In this document: piece by piece, positions 31,001 to 41,589 of the stretch
How positions within the stretch are numbered: position 1 is the first letter of the stretch
Layout of the letters: the number at the start of each line of letters is the position of its first letter
NCBI RefSeq assembly: GCF_035046485.1
Contig: NC_085137.1
Span: forward strand, 318,042,739 to 318,106,738
Length of the DNA: 64,000 nucleotides
Reading direction: 5' to 3'
DNA from: Aedes albopictus
Lineage: Eukaryota > Arthropoda > Insecta > Diptera > Culicidae
Program-made: the position numbers and the translations under genes
Notes under the pieces: generated by a model
The model's input: the letters and a program-made list of their open reading frames with translations, nothing else
Told to the model about the DNA's origin: nothing
Databases searched by the model: none

Positions 31001-31109
31001 ATGATGAGACTGCTGGATAAGGTTCTGACATTCATTAACTACTGGTGGTTCCGGTATTTGATGATTACCGAGCTGTACATGGTCGAGAGCTGGGAACGAG
31101 TGACGATCC
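31001..31109 (+). CDS. SPTSSA: serine palmitoyltransferase small subunit, exon 1
   Basis: ssSPT proteins are ~70-aa ER membrane subunits that bind the SPTLC1/SPTLC2 heterodimer, raise its activity and tune acyl-CoA choice in the first step of sphingolipid synthesis. This exon encodes 36 residues ending in ...WWFRYLMITELYMVESWERV-TI, matching the family core Y-(Q/L)YL-(L/I)VT-LYMLEPWER. The Glu-x-Trp-Glu-Arg motif and the preceding hydrophobic helix are the diagnostic parts. It ends one base into a codon before GTAAGT (31110). Exon 2 at 42381 supplies the matching phase. Nothing else of this gene lies in the intervening 11.3 kb. Confidence 0.85.
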
Positions 31110-31365
31110 GTAAGTATTTCTCCGATTATCCGTGATGTCAAATTCTACTTTTGGATATTGGCCTTATTCAGTCGAAATTGTAGTTTTGGGGCGTTTAATT
31201 GTTACAAAGCAAACGAATCAACACAGGATCAATTCATTAAATTTTATTGCTCATCAAGTACTTTAAATACCTATCATACTGCAATGATTCATATTTACTT
31301 TGTATGATTCAGTGAGCACTCAAGACTAATAGATTTCGTTTCATTTTTTTTTATTGTAGGTAGTT

Positions 31366-31805
31366 TGATGTTTTAGATTTTCTTCCACCAAATGATATAT
31401 TGTATACAAATGTACTACACTGGCTTACATCTCAGAACAGAATAACTTTATTTGAATCTCTTAGAATACATATAGGTGCTCGTCATTCACTCACTACACT
31501 AGTTATACAGCACCGTTATACAGTGTGGGTCACAATATATTGAGTTGTCCAAAAAAAAAACCTAATGCAAGCCTATCATCCATATACGTGAGAACAAAAG
31601 GTGTTTACAAAGTTCTTACAGATAGATTAACACGGGAAATCTGAACACAAACCACTACCACATAGGAATTTGGATTGGTCAATGATCCGTGGGACACCAC
31701 AGTTCTTCATCCTTTCAAAAGTTCATTTGTATACAATATTTATCTTTAAATTCATGCTACTTATTCATAATTCAGATTAGAGTAAGAATCCACTCATGAG
31801 TTTCA
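31366..31805 (-). repeat. 3' LTR region of the second gypsy element
   Basis: TGATGTTTTAGATTTTCTTC... to ...AATACATATA (31366-31473) recurs at 39888-39986, flanking the gag-pol remnants. On the minus strand this segment contains AATAAA and would be R-U5. The part from 31474 to about 31805 would be U3 and has no counterpart at the other end, so the inner boundary is inferred. Confidence 0.55.
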
Positions 31806-31812
31806 GCCTAAT

Positions 31813-33110
31813 TTACAATTTTCTTCTCTTAATTAGAATTTGACAATTTCCTACTAAATCTACATTCTCAGAGCCGTCTCCTAAACGAATTTGTTTTTCA
31901 TTCTTAATCCTTAAACGCTCGGATCTTCTAACTCCTGAAAGTAGATGATTAGGACAATTGGCAGCCAATCTGTTATCAGAACGATTGGAAATAGTTTCGT
32001 CTGGAAATCCTAAAAAATCCGGTTCGTCATCTTCACTACGTTTCCTTTTTCTGTTGTGTTTCAGTAATGAACATCTCGGAGTAACTTTACTATAAGCCAA
32101 ACGCAATTGATCTCGGTGAGCTGAAGTAACATGTCCATTCACAGATATTTGAAAAACATTAATAGATATTTTTTTCACAAAAGTAGCTTCTAACCACCTT
32201 TCCGCTTCTTTAAGTCGATTGTTCCTGTACCACAACCTGTCTCCAGGAATCAAGTTCCTAAAATTATCTTCTAGTGTGCGTTTTTGATGCGATGACCCAT
32301 TATTTATTGATTTATTGTTGTTTAAACGGGGGGCTAAGTGATTTTTATAATTGTTTTTCGGATTTAACAGATCGAAAAGGGCCCATATAGCCGAGTCGGT
32401 AAACGCACGGGTATTCAGCATGACCATGCTGAGGGTGACGGGTTCGATTCCCGGTCGGTCCAGGAAGGAAATTTCCTTGACTTCCTTGGGCATAGAGTAT
32501 CTTCGTGCCTGCCACACGATATACACATGCAAAATGGTCATTGGCAGAGGAAGCTCTCAGTTAATAACTGTGGAAGTGCTCATAGAACACTAAGCTGAGA
32601 AGCAGGCTTTGTCCCAGTGAGGACGTTACGCCAAAAAGAGAGGAGAGAGGAGATCGAAAAGTGTTTTCGGTTTAAAACTGTACAGAAATTCCGTAGGAAA
32701 TTTGCCAGTTTTTGTTAAACAACTATTTCGATAATTAAACAGGAAATAATTAATTTGATCGTCAATATCCGCAAATTTGATTTTTGGATCTAACAAAAAC
32801 TTTTTAAAAATGTCTTTTACTGTCCTCACAGTCCTTTCCGCTTGACCGTTGCTGGCAGGGTGGTAGGGTGGGCTTTTTAATACTAATATCCCTTGTTTTT
32901 GCATGAAATTCACGAAATCTGTTGAACTGAACGGTGGCCCACCATCGGTAACCAGTACATCTGGGAGGCCAAATCGTGCGAATAGGTTGAGAAATTTTTT
33001 TAATACCTTTTTCGTATCTGTCCCGTATTTCATATATTCCAGCTCAACCCATTTTGAATAGCTGTCTACGATAAGGACAAACTTCTTAACATCCCGCTTT
33101 AACAGTGCAT
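31813..33110 (-). pseudogene. gypsy element 2: integrase core and C-terminus, broken by a SINE
   Basis: On the minus strand 33110-32662 encodes the integrase core from FVLIVDSYSKWVELE through FGLPDVLVTDGGPPF (second catalytic Asp) and HPASNGQAERTVRTVK (catalytic Glu in QAE). The reading resumes after the SINE at 32380-32650 with a basic C-terminal region (32368-31813) that includes IPGDRLWYRNN, the usual GPY/F-like module. The 5' part of the integrase is displaced to 35884-36160 by inserted DNA. Non-functional. Confidence 0.82.
32380..32650 (+). mobile_element. full-length Feilai-like SINE, 11-bp TSD AGATCGAAAAG
   Basis: GGGCCCATATAGCCGAGTCGGTAA gives the Pol III A box; GGTTCGATTCC at about 32440 gives the B box. 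The body has GGCATAGAGTATCTTCGTGC and TAACTGTGGAAGTGCTCATAG, then a short AGAGAGG tail. The duplication AGATCGAAAAG is at 32369-32379 and 32651-32661. It sits in the gypsy 2 pol gene, antisense to it. No functional tRNA is expected. Confidence 0.88.
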
Positions 33111-34145
33111 CAAAACTTCAAACGCACAAATCTCAAGAAGCAAGCTTCACACAACAAAGTATTCTATTATTCTGTTCTTGCTCACTTGTAATAAGTCTAA
33201 AATAAGAAGATCAGGTGCGCTGGTTTTGTTTACGAAGAGATTTGTGCCCTCGAAATCGTGAGTAGGTGCAAAGATGGTTAAAAGGAAAAAGATGACCGAC
33301 TCTAAATTTTTCCATACATTCCTCCGGAGACACACTATGCATGTTACACTACCGCCATCTGTTGGGCGAGAAGCGCAAAAAAACATCCTTTATGGCCTGA
33401 TTCAAGTTAGCGTGTATTATTTTGACGCAATCAAAACACGCTAAAACCGCGTAACACAAAATTGCGTCGAGTAAATCTGATTAAACTTTTTTTTGTAAAT
33501 ATTTTGCTTATAAATTATTATTTTATTGTACTGAAATTATATGGCACGATTTTGAATAATATGTAATTTTTCATGATTTTCGAATCTACATTAGAATCAT
33601 CACATGTATGGTTACATCTCATTTTTTTTTCAAGATATTTTGAAGAGAATCCAGCCCAGAGTTAAAAATTTTCATTTTCAATGAGTGAAATTCAACGTGA
33701 AGTTTGAAAATTCTCAACTGAGGAATCAAAACAAAATTCATTTTGGTGAATGAATTTTCTCACTTATTCATTCATTTTTCTGTCACTGACAATTTTCACT
33801 GAAGAATATAACCAGAGCGTAACTCCCGATTATACTTCCAATCACCTCAAAACTTGTGTATAGTAGTTAATTAGAATACTAATTATCTGCTCTATTAGTC
33901 CATTAGGTCGGATTATGCGTCTGTTAACAGAAATTGGACATTATATGCTGCGCGAAAAATTTCGTGACAGAGAATTGAATGAAAAAAAGAGAGGCATTCA
34001 GCTGATAATGAATGTGGCCAAACACGAATGAAGAAAAAAATGAGAATGTCAATCTTCACTTTCAATCTTCGAATTTTTTACTCTCTGATCCAGCCACGAA
34101 GATAAACTACAGTGCCAGGCATCTGAAAGCCTCGACATCTGCAAT

Positions 34146-34339
34146 CATAAGCGCCAACTTGTGACGTGGTTGGGGGGCAAAGCTCTCCAAAATTGAATCA
34201 AATTATTTTTTTCAGCCGAATGCACTAATTTTCAAGTGAATATGCCTAAATTAATGAACTGCGTCGATAATTCCCGAATTTCATTTGTTTTGAGAGGCCT
34301 TCACCAACCCCTCAACTACGTCACAAGTTGGCGCGTGTG
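34146..34339. mobile_element. 194-bp hAT-like MITE, TSD TCTGCAAT
   Basis: GCGCCAACTTGTGACG near the left faces CGTCACAAGTTGGCGC near the right. The outer ends are CATAAGCGCC and GGCGCGTGTG. TCTGCAAT is duplicated at 34138-34145 and 34340-34347. No ORF. Confidence 0.65.
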
Positions 34340-34352
34340 TCTGCAATTCTTA

Positions 34353-35438
34353 CACTCAACCAAAGCATCTTAGGAAGAACATAAATTGAACCTTATGATT
34401 AATCGAAAATAACAAAATTCTCGATTTCATTACGAACCTTGTGAAAGTTTGATGGTCCAGAATAATATTCATGGCAATACCTTATGAAATACGCATGATC
34501 GTAACCGATCCAAAAATTTTATAAGTTGTCCCTTATGTTTCTCATCACTCTTATTGATGTGAAAAAGTCTTACGGACAACCTTATGAAATCAGAAGTGAG
34601 CATTATGGAGTACGTTGTGGCTGAACTCGCTCTATGTCATGATCGCGGAACAGTGGAGTGCAGTGAAATCTTCTTGCAAGTGCGACTGCGGACCAGTCGA
34701 TCTGTTGACCGTTGGTCAAGAAAACTCCGAGGGATCATAAACGTAAGTTTTTTTTAATTCAATTGTTTTCCTATTTACAATCATTTAATATTTTTACAGA
34801 GTCTTGTTGGCATCTGCATTGTTAACCAAGATAACATTGCCGGCAGCAGCGGAAATCGCCCAGGTGTCGGAGCCCGAGCCCTTGACTGAACTAAAAATGG
34901 ATGTCTTAAGTGTCTAAATTTAGATCAAAGATTGTGTACTAATCATTTGAAATCTATGTCATGAAATAAATTGTTTCTAATAAGACATTGTATTTAAATT
35001 ACAGAAGTATTTTAAAAATCACTCCCTATGCTATACCATAGACGATATTCAAACCAGCATTCTTCTTCTTCTGCTTCTTCTTCTTCTGCATTCATGCAAC
35101 GTTAGGTCGCCTATATGTAAATCGTCTTGATTCATATTTAGAAATTATGACTTTTTAAAACGGGATACACAACCAATATAGTTTCATAAGATATTCTTAA
35201 GTTTATAAAATTCATATAGAAACAGCTATGACCTCCATATGTAAAATGCACTGATAATCAAAAGATTGTGTTACACTTTTTTCGCAGCAAAAATGGTTCT
35301 CATAAGACGAACTTATGATATCCATACTGAGCTGTATACTGTCGAATTCATAAGGTAAACATTGAAAATTCATAGAGATACCTTATAGCAAAAAACATAA
35401 GGTATTCTTACGATATTTGCTAGTTTTTTTGCTGAGTG
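34353..35438. mobile_element. 1.09-kb TA-flanked MITE with a possible spliced gene inside
   Basis: TA-CACTCA at the left (34351-34358) and TGAGTG-TA at the right (35433-35440). The subterminal regions share CATAAGG/CCTTATG motifs in many positions. Unlike a simple MITE the interior holds a candidate two-exon ORF (34605-34889) followed by AATAAA (about 34967). Confidence 0.55.
34605..34889 (+). CDS. candidate two-exon ORF carried by the MITE, 75 aa, unknown
   Basis: An ATG at 34605 opens 46 codons ending AAC at 34742, directly followed by GTAAGTTTTTTTT. A TTTAATATTTTTACAG tract ends at 34799 and the frame then runs from AGT (34800) to TGA at 34887-34889. Intron 57 nt, a normal mosquito size. 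The protein would be basic in its middle (VRLRTSRSVDRWSRKLRGII). I recognise no family. A second frame across exon 2 is also open to a TAA at 34915-34917, so the coding frame is uncertain. An AATAAA follows about 80 nt later. It could be a captured host gene fragment or a chance arrangement. Confidence 0.3.
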
Positions 35439-35883
35439 TACGTAATGTAACATCTTGATTTACACAAAAAGTAATCACATTACACATGAATTGAAGTTGA
35501 GTTGTTTGTGCAAACATATTCGTGTTGTCGAACATTGGAACATTCAAATCAAGTTAAAAATGGGTTCACCGATCACTGAATCGATTGATTAAATTAAAAA
35601 TCCATTGACGATTACAATAATAACCTTGCGCGTGACTGTGTGAAATGTGTGAAAAAAGTTTAGCGTGAATTTGTCTGTGTGCTTGTTTTGAGATTTTTCC
35701 TAAAATTCATTAAGAGTGTATTAGTTGAACTTTGGCTCACCAGAGCGGCGCTATTCGTGTCGCCTGTTAGGAGCGGGAGTTGTTCATCTTTTTCCTTCTT
35801 ACCATCTTTGGTAGGTGCCAAAGTCGGCCATTGTGGCGGCCATGTTGGGATTCTAACAAGTCTGTCCATAAGCAGGAAAACCT

Positions 35884-36160
35884 TTTCACCAAAGTGAAAA
35901 AAATCGGCATGTATTCTACTGAATGGCCGGCAAGTAGGTGTCCATGAAGAATCTACCTTCTTCTTCGGCGCAACCAGCGAGCGATTACATGCATTACACT
36001 CTTTAACAAAACACTCTATATCAGTGTTTATTCCTAGCCACAAAACTGTGCGTCTGGCTAATTGTTTAATTTTAACAATTCCGTCGTGATTGGAGTGCAA
36101 CATTTGTAAGATTTTTCCTTGCAATGCTTTCGGCACAACTATTCTACCACAAAACAACAA
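35884..36160 (-). pseudogene. gypsy element 2: integrase N-terminal zinc-finger region
   Basis: Minus-strand reading shows the HHCC-type finger: LHSNHDGIVKIKQLARRTVL followed by a conserved WLGIN and CFVKECNACNRS, then a spacer and the start of the core domain at IHADFFHFGEKVFLLM. The frame then runs into inserted DNA. The core continues at 33110. Confidence 0.8.
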
Positions 36161-36219
36161 TCATCCGAAAGATAATTCTAGGTCATGTGATTTTGCTTTA
36201 AAATCTCTTAATTCTCTGC

Positions 36220-37018
36220 CTACCCGATTTGGCCACCCTTTAAATGTTGAATAACCTGTGACAGTAAAGCATCCTTGATGGCACAAATAATGTCCCAAAT
36301 GGAGGATAACGTGCCTCTGGAGCCGGCCTTCTGATCCTTGTTTGTTTCATTCGCTATTGTTTTAAAATCCATTGGTAGATCATTAGTAAAATTTATACTG
36401 TTAATATACCTTTCGTCAAAGTCATCAGGTACTGGGCAGGGAAGTGGGAAATGTGAGCAAAAGTCAGCGTTTCCCATTTTGCTAGAAGGTCGGTAGCGAA
36501 TTTCAAAATTATAAATTGATAGCTCCATCACAAACCTTTGTAAGCGAGTTACAAACATAGCATTTTTTCCATCTTTGCCAAATACACCTAAAAGAGGCTT
36601 ATGGTCAGTGTAAATCACAAAAGGCTGTCCATATAGAAATTTGTGAAACTTTTTCACACAACTTACTACAGCCATGGCTTCCAGATGAAGTATTGGATAC
36701 TTCTGTGCGTCATTCAATGTAAAATAGGTAAAGCAGATAGGTTTCTCTTGTCCAGCCACTTCGTGAGCTAAAACCCCACCTATTCCATATAAACAAGCAT
36801 CCGTTACTACAATCAAAGGCTTTTTAGGATCAAAATATTCTAGAGTAGTCGGTTTTAGTAAAATTTTCTTACATTCGTCAAACTGTTCTTGGCAATTAGA
36901 ATCCCAGACAAATTTGACATCTTTTTTTAAAAGACGATAAAAGCAGTTCAATTTAGACGATAAATTGGGAATAAATTTGCCGTAAAAATTGATTAATCCT
37001 AGAAATGCCTTCAGTTCT
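36220..37018 (-). pseudogene. gypsy element 2: RT thumb and RNase H
   Basis: Minus strand, beginning at TELKAFLGLINFYGKFIPN, the conserved RT-RNase H connection. It continues through VVTDACLYGIGGVLAHEV (RNase H first Asp), LHLEAMAVVSCVKKFHKFLY (Glu helix) and FVIYTDHKPLLGVFG, ending near 36220. The upstream half of the same frame is at 37944-38562; a 911-bp transposon with its own nested hAT separates them. Confidence 0.85.
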
Positions 37019-37025
37019 GTTGTAC

Positions 37026-37936
37026 CACAGACAAACAGACGTAACACTCTTCAAAACGGTTTGGCACATGCATTTAACGAACAATTTAAATTTCATTTAA
37101 TTTGCGCGATCGTTTCACCACAGGGGTAGAAGCTGACTGTCAACTGGGAACAAATTGCGCCTACCCTCTATCATGTTTTAGAACCAGTAAAAAGACGTAA
37201 CTGCCAAACAAGAAAAGTTCAATTTTCGATTGCAAAACTGATTTTAATACAGTTTTATCATGCTAAAAGCAAGTCAGCATGTGATTCAAACATAAAGAAT
37301 GTTATATTCAGCATATTAGATTAAAAAATGTCATTCCGAAAAAATCATTATTTTGTTTTCACCATTATGAAATATTGACCTCTACTCTAGTTTGTTTTTG
37401 TTGTTGTTTTGTTTGAAGTGCAAAAATCGGTTGAAAATTGAAAACTCCCTGAGCCATTATTTTTCTCCAATGTGAGAATAATTCAACACTATGATTCAAG
37501 AAATTTCGATAATTACCGAAAACACTGATCATAAGCATCAAAATCGAGAGAAAAACACTGATGTTTATGCTACTGTTGATGTTTATAAAACCATTAAACA
37601 AAAGATGTTTACAAATTAGAACCAACAGTAGATGGCGCGCAGGTGGGCATGTTTGGGTAGGCGTAAAGGGTAGGATCTTCTACCCCTGTTTCACCAGAGG
37701 CGCTAGTGTTCAATCGCTTTGACGTTTGCAAGTGTACACGTTGCTGAATGATGCAAACGAAAATTACAAGCAATTTATGTAGTAGTGTGCGTGTCAGCAA
37801 AACGTCAAAACGAAATCCATCATGGCCGACAGTGTCGCGCGCGGTTCTAGCAACAGGTGGCAGTGTGCTCATGAAAATGACACCGGCCAAAAGTTTTTGA
37901 TGAATTTCCTCTAAGAGTTATGTCTGTTTGTCTGTG
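37026..37936. mobile_element. 911-bp transposon in gypsy 2 pol, TIR CACAGACAAACAGAC, TSD GTTGTAC
   Basis: Both ends carry CACAGACAAACAGAC(G/A)TAAC in inverted orientation, with GTTGTAC at 37019-37025 and 37937-37943 (7 bp). It splits the RT-RNase H reading frame. Without the nested hAT copy it is 335 bp and has no transposase. The 7-bp duplication and TIR do not fit a superfamily I can name with confidence. Confidence 0.78.
37121..37688. mobile_element. 568-bp non-autonomous hAT element, copy 2
   Basis: Same element as 30052-30619 (CAGGGGTAGAAG...CTTCTACCCCTG), same length and orientation, target duplication TTTCACCA at 37113-37120 and 37689-37696. It is nested inside the 911-bp element, which is itself nested in gypsy element 2. 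Confidence 0.9.
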
Positions 37937-37943
37937 GTTGTAC

Positions 37944-38816
37944 TTTTAGGTGGATTTGCCTTGGCAATAGTATCAACCTTTTCCGGGCTAGGTTTAAGAC
38001 CATCTCCAGTTACCAAGTAGCCTAAAAACGAGAGCTTATCAACAAAAAATTCGCATTTTGCAAGTTTTACTTTAATATTTGCCTTTTCTAGTCTCTCTAA
38101 AACTTTAAGCAACTTGGCTTTACAGTCCTCCAGATCTTTACCAGCAAGCAATACATCGTCTAAGAAACATGAGACTCCTTCGATTCCTATAAGCACCTGG
38201 TCCATCACTTGCTGAAAAATAGCAGCCGAGGAAGCAGCACCTTGAGGAAGGCGGTTATAAGTATAGAGGCCCTTAATCGTATTAATTGTCATAATTTGTT
38301 TCGATCTGCTTGACAACTTTAACTGGGTGTATGCACCAGCCAAATCTAATTTGCAAAACACCGTACATCCAGACAACGTAGCAAAATTATCCTGAGCTAG
38401 AGGCAGTGGGTAGGTCTTAGGGACGATAATTTTATTTATGGATGCTTTGCAATCCACCACTAGCCGAATATCATTATCTTTTTTTATTAGAGCTATCACA
38501 GGTGAAGCGTATTCACTAGCCTGTATTGGTGTGATAATTCCACTGTTTTCTAATGATGTCAAATGGTCTAGTACCTATCTTTCAATCTCAAAGGTACAGT
38601 GTAAGCTTTCTTAAAAATCGGTCGCTCGTTTTTAATAACAAGATCTGCTTCAAAACCTTCAATCGGACTTGAAAAATCGTTACTAAAAACTTTTGGAAAC
38701 ATTTGTTTCAAATTGGTCATCGTTGCGTTGCGTTCTGGGATAAACCTCTCTTCGGCTATTTCTATAGTTGTAATCCTCTCGCCGGTTTGGAATAGGCCCC
38801 AATCTCTCAATGGCAC
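37944..38816 (-). pseudogene. gypsy element 2: reverse transcriptase
   Basis: Minus strand. 38816-38568 holds the region before RT (PIEGFEADLVIKNERPIFKK). After a stop and a small frame break, 38562 onward encodes RT: GIITPIQASEYASPVIALIK, LVVDCKASINKIIVPKTYPL, FCKLDLAGAYTQLKLS, YNRLPQGAASSAAIFQQVMD and the active site FLDD at about 38170. FLDD in place of YLDD and the lack of any protease segment between Gag and RT show a different lineage from the element at 18.4-25 kb, and decay. Confidence 0.85.
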
Positions 38817-39437
38817 TCACACGTTCAGAAGCATGTTCCACTCGCAGTTTTTGTTTTTCAAGCTGTTCTCTGGTAACTAGAATACGTTCAGTGTCTGCTA
38901 GAGATGGCTCTTCTTCTTTCATCAGACGTTCTCGTACCTTCTTGTCGTATGCCCCAAACACTAAACGATCTCTGATAATAGTATCCTTCATAGCGCCAAA
39001 ACCACAATTATCGGCCAAAATCTTCACGTCCAAAATAAAATCTTCCGCTGATTCATCCTTCCCCTGGCACCTCTCGTAAAACAGGGATTTTTGCAGCATC
39101 TTGCCATCTTTCTTGTCGAACCGATTGCTTAGCTTCGTGATAATGTCATTGTACTGCACTGCCCCCACTCGCATAACAGTCCCATATGAATAGGAAACCC
39201 AGCAAAGATGGGACTGTTATGCGAGTGGGGGCAGTGCAGTGTATCCAAATCCGTACTAGGATGTAACTTCTTCAGCTCGCTAAACACAGCTGCACCACTC
39301 ACAGTAATAAAAAGAGATTTACGATTTGCTTCGGGTACGTTGTTATAATTGAACACATACTGTAGTCTCTCAGCATAATCCCCGAACGACGTACCAGGGA
39401 TGTATGGTTCAACTGAGCCAATGAAAGTAGACATGCT
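38683..39437 (-). pseudogene. gypsy element 2: gag remnant
   Basis: The minus-strand start MSTFIGSVEPYIPGTSFGDY at 39437 is a typical gypsy/mosquito Gag N-terminus, continuing through NVPEANRKSLFITVSG. An 86-bp hairpin element (39154-39239) and a frameshift separate it from the rest of the Gag region (ITKLSNRFDKKDG...CQGKDESAEDFILDVKILAD). No zinc knuckle or protease is found before the RT part, so an internal deletion is likely. Confidence 0.78.
39154..39239. mobile_element. 86-bp hairpin element in gypsy 2 gag, TGTA flanks
   Basis: CTGCACTGCCCCCACTCGCA and onward (32-bp arm) is perfectly mirrored by ...TGCGAGTGGGGGCAGTGCAG with a 22-base loop. TGTA occurs at 39150-39153 and 39240-39243, consistent with a 4-bp target duplication. 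Confidence 0.7.
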
Positions 39438-39887
39438 GAACTCACTGCTCACAGCTCACGCCAAATAAAAGAAAGATGTTCACAATGGCATCAATTCTAA
39501 ACAATGCAGCATTCTTAGGTATTACGATGGCGGTTACAAGCGTGGCGACATTCGCAGAGTGTAAATCGAATCTCAAACTGACTTGCAAGATTTGTTATCA
39601 CTCTGTGAACAAAAGAATATCAAGTTTATTTTCACAATTCACTAATTCAGGGTATTCAATTCAATTTAATTCTTACACTACACTATGGCTAAATACTAAT
39701 AACTAAAATTTTCACTAGTCCAGATATATATACAAAATTCACTTACATTGGCAGCCCAGAGACCTCGCCAGAGACACACGAAACACTTCGATTTACAGCT
39801 CAAAAACTTGGCTCAACAATTAATTTAAAAGGTACTATGTTATAAATAAATCACAGTTTTGGGTTCAAATACACCTCGTCGACACTT

Positions 39888-39986
39888 TGATGTTCTAGAT
39901 TTTCTTCAACCAAATGATACAAATGTACTACACTGGCTTACATCTCAGAACAGAATAACTTTATTTGAATCTCTTAGAATACATAT
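39888..39986 (-). repeat. truncated 5' LTR of gypsy element 2 with primer-binding site
   Basis: It matches 31366-31473 (one side has a short TATATTGTATA-type indel). Just inside, on the minus strand, GTGTCGACGAGG (39885-39874) is a probable primer-binding site. The upstream U3 is missing beyond the MITE that starts at 39987. Confidence 0.6.
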
Positions 39987-41099
39987 TAGTATGGGACTCG
40001 CTTGTATGGAAAAAAATAATCCTCGCTCCAGTCGACTTTTTAGGTCCCATTTAGGTCCCATATGAACTGTACAAAATTTCAGCGCAATCGGTGAAACTAT
40101 AATTTAGCGCAAGCAGTTCAAAGTTTTCATAGGATTTACTATGGGAAAAGTTGCACTTTCAAATAAAAAATCCCAGAGGCCGCCCCTTGTCTCCCTAATT
40201 CAAATCGATCAACGCTTCTTGTAGAATAATCATTTATCAAACTTTCCTTTGAAGACCGCAAAACGATTTGATGCTTGTGGAAAAAGTTATTGATTTATTA
40301 CCGATTAGTGAACGAACGGCTTTTTGTTTTGTTTTATTAGCAGCACTGTAGCTGCTGCCTTGGCTGCTGCTGTTTCTGGGGGTGGTGATGCCTCCCGCCA
40401 CCCATGCAACAACGGCAGCAGTAGTGCTGCTAATAAAACAAAACAAAAAGCCGTTCGTTCACTAATCGGTAATAAATCAATACAGTGACGATTCGTTCGT
40501 TGAGAGCTCGTTAGATGAGCTGTCTCGATGGTTGAATGTTCACTGGTTGGGGCAAAACCCAACTAAAAAGCACTGTCAATGTCAAAATAGATGTCAAAAC
40601 GAGTTTGACGTCTGACCGCCGTCGCATCACAGCTCCTGTATACAGAACGTTTGCGCAAGTATGTGAGTGTTCCGTGACGTATTTCTCGTCACTTGCGCGT
40701 GTCTAGATCATTTTGATCAGTTGTCAGTTGCCCCAACGAACGAACACGATTCGCTAATCGGGGCGCAGTCGTGACCCAACCAGCGAATCCGGACTGTAAC
40801 TTTTTCCACAAGCATCCAATCGCTTTGCGGTCTTCGAAGGAAAGTTTTATAAATGATTTATCTACAAGAAGCGTTGATCGATTTGAATTAGGGAGACAAG
40901 GGGCGGCCTCTGGGATTTTTTGTTTGAAAGTGTAACTTTTCCCATAGTAAATCCTATGTAAACTTTGAACCGCTTGCGCTAAATTATAGTTTCACCGATT
41001 GCGCTGAAATTTTGTACAGTTCATATGGGACCTAAATGGAATCTAAAAAGTCGACTGGAGCGAGAATTTATTTTTTACATATAAGCGTGTCCCATACTA
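39987..41099. mobile_element. 1.1-kb TA-flanked MITE, TIR GTATGGGACnCGCTT, with nested hairpin
   Basis: TA-GTATGGGAC at the left and GTCCCATAC-TA at the right. Each arm is about 300 bp (for example TCGACTTTTTAGGTCCCATT and its partner near 41040), giving a long inverted repeat. The central third (40289-40800) is occupied by other sequence, including a perfect hairpin. No coding capacity. Confidence 0.7.
40289..40481. repeat. perfect 59-bp-arm hairpin with a 75-base GC-rich loop
   Basis: Arm 40289-40347 is the exact reverse complement of 40423-40481. The loop contains GCTGCTGC-type triplets and a GGCGGGAGG run. Perfect arms of this length imply recent origin or gene conversion. The right flank (40482-40796) contains GTTGGGGCAAAACCCAAC and GTTGCCCCAAC-like motifs. 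Confidence 0.85.
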
Positions 41100-41589
41100 G
41101 TGTCCATATTGCCCCGCCTACCCCTCCCTATTCAATGATAAAACATGTCAGATAAATATTATTTCAGTACAAACCATGAAAAGGGGGAAGTCTCCCCATT
41201 TTCAAGATACGGAATATCCTTAACAATTTAAGGAAATCTTATAATTTCAAATACACCGTATGCATCAAAAATGCCAGAAAACTTTGAAAGAAAATGAATA
41301 GGAAGCTTCTAGAGTTATTTTCCCTTTAAATTAACCATGCGCTCAAAAGGGGATCAATTTTGACCCATTTTTTGAAAAATACATCATAAGACATGCCTCC
41401 ATAAAAACACAGTTTTGAAAACTTTAACAATAACTTTCTGTTGTGTATAAGCTTGCAATAGATGTTTAAATGACATTTTGTACGAAAAATGGATCTAGTT
41501 TTGTGTTTTTTTTTTCTTAAAGTTACAGGCAAATTAAGAAAAAGGGATCAAGTCTCCCCAGTCTCCCCTATAGTATTGAAGAAAAAATC

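Larger units (their letters stand above)
33111..35880. mobile_element. composite insertion splitting the gypsy 2 integrase
   Basis: About 2.8 kb separates the integrase N-terminal part (ends near 35884) from its core (begins near 33110). It contains at least two bounded MITEs (34146-34339, 34353-35438). Near the left part GTGCAAAGATGGTTAAAAGG (about 33270) faces an inverted relative near 35800 (CCTTCTTACCATCTTTGG), so the outer piece may itself be a TIR element. A minus-strand reading near 35870-35690 continues out of the integrase frame for 70 codons and is of no evident meaning. 33400-34130 holds no gene that I see. Confidence 0.5.

Noticed and set aside
32438..32452. tRNA gene from an A/B-box match
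   Set aside because: The promoter belongs to a SINE with a retroposition duplication; no cloverleaf closes.
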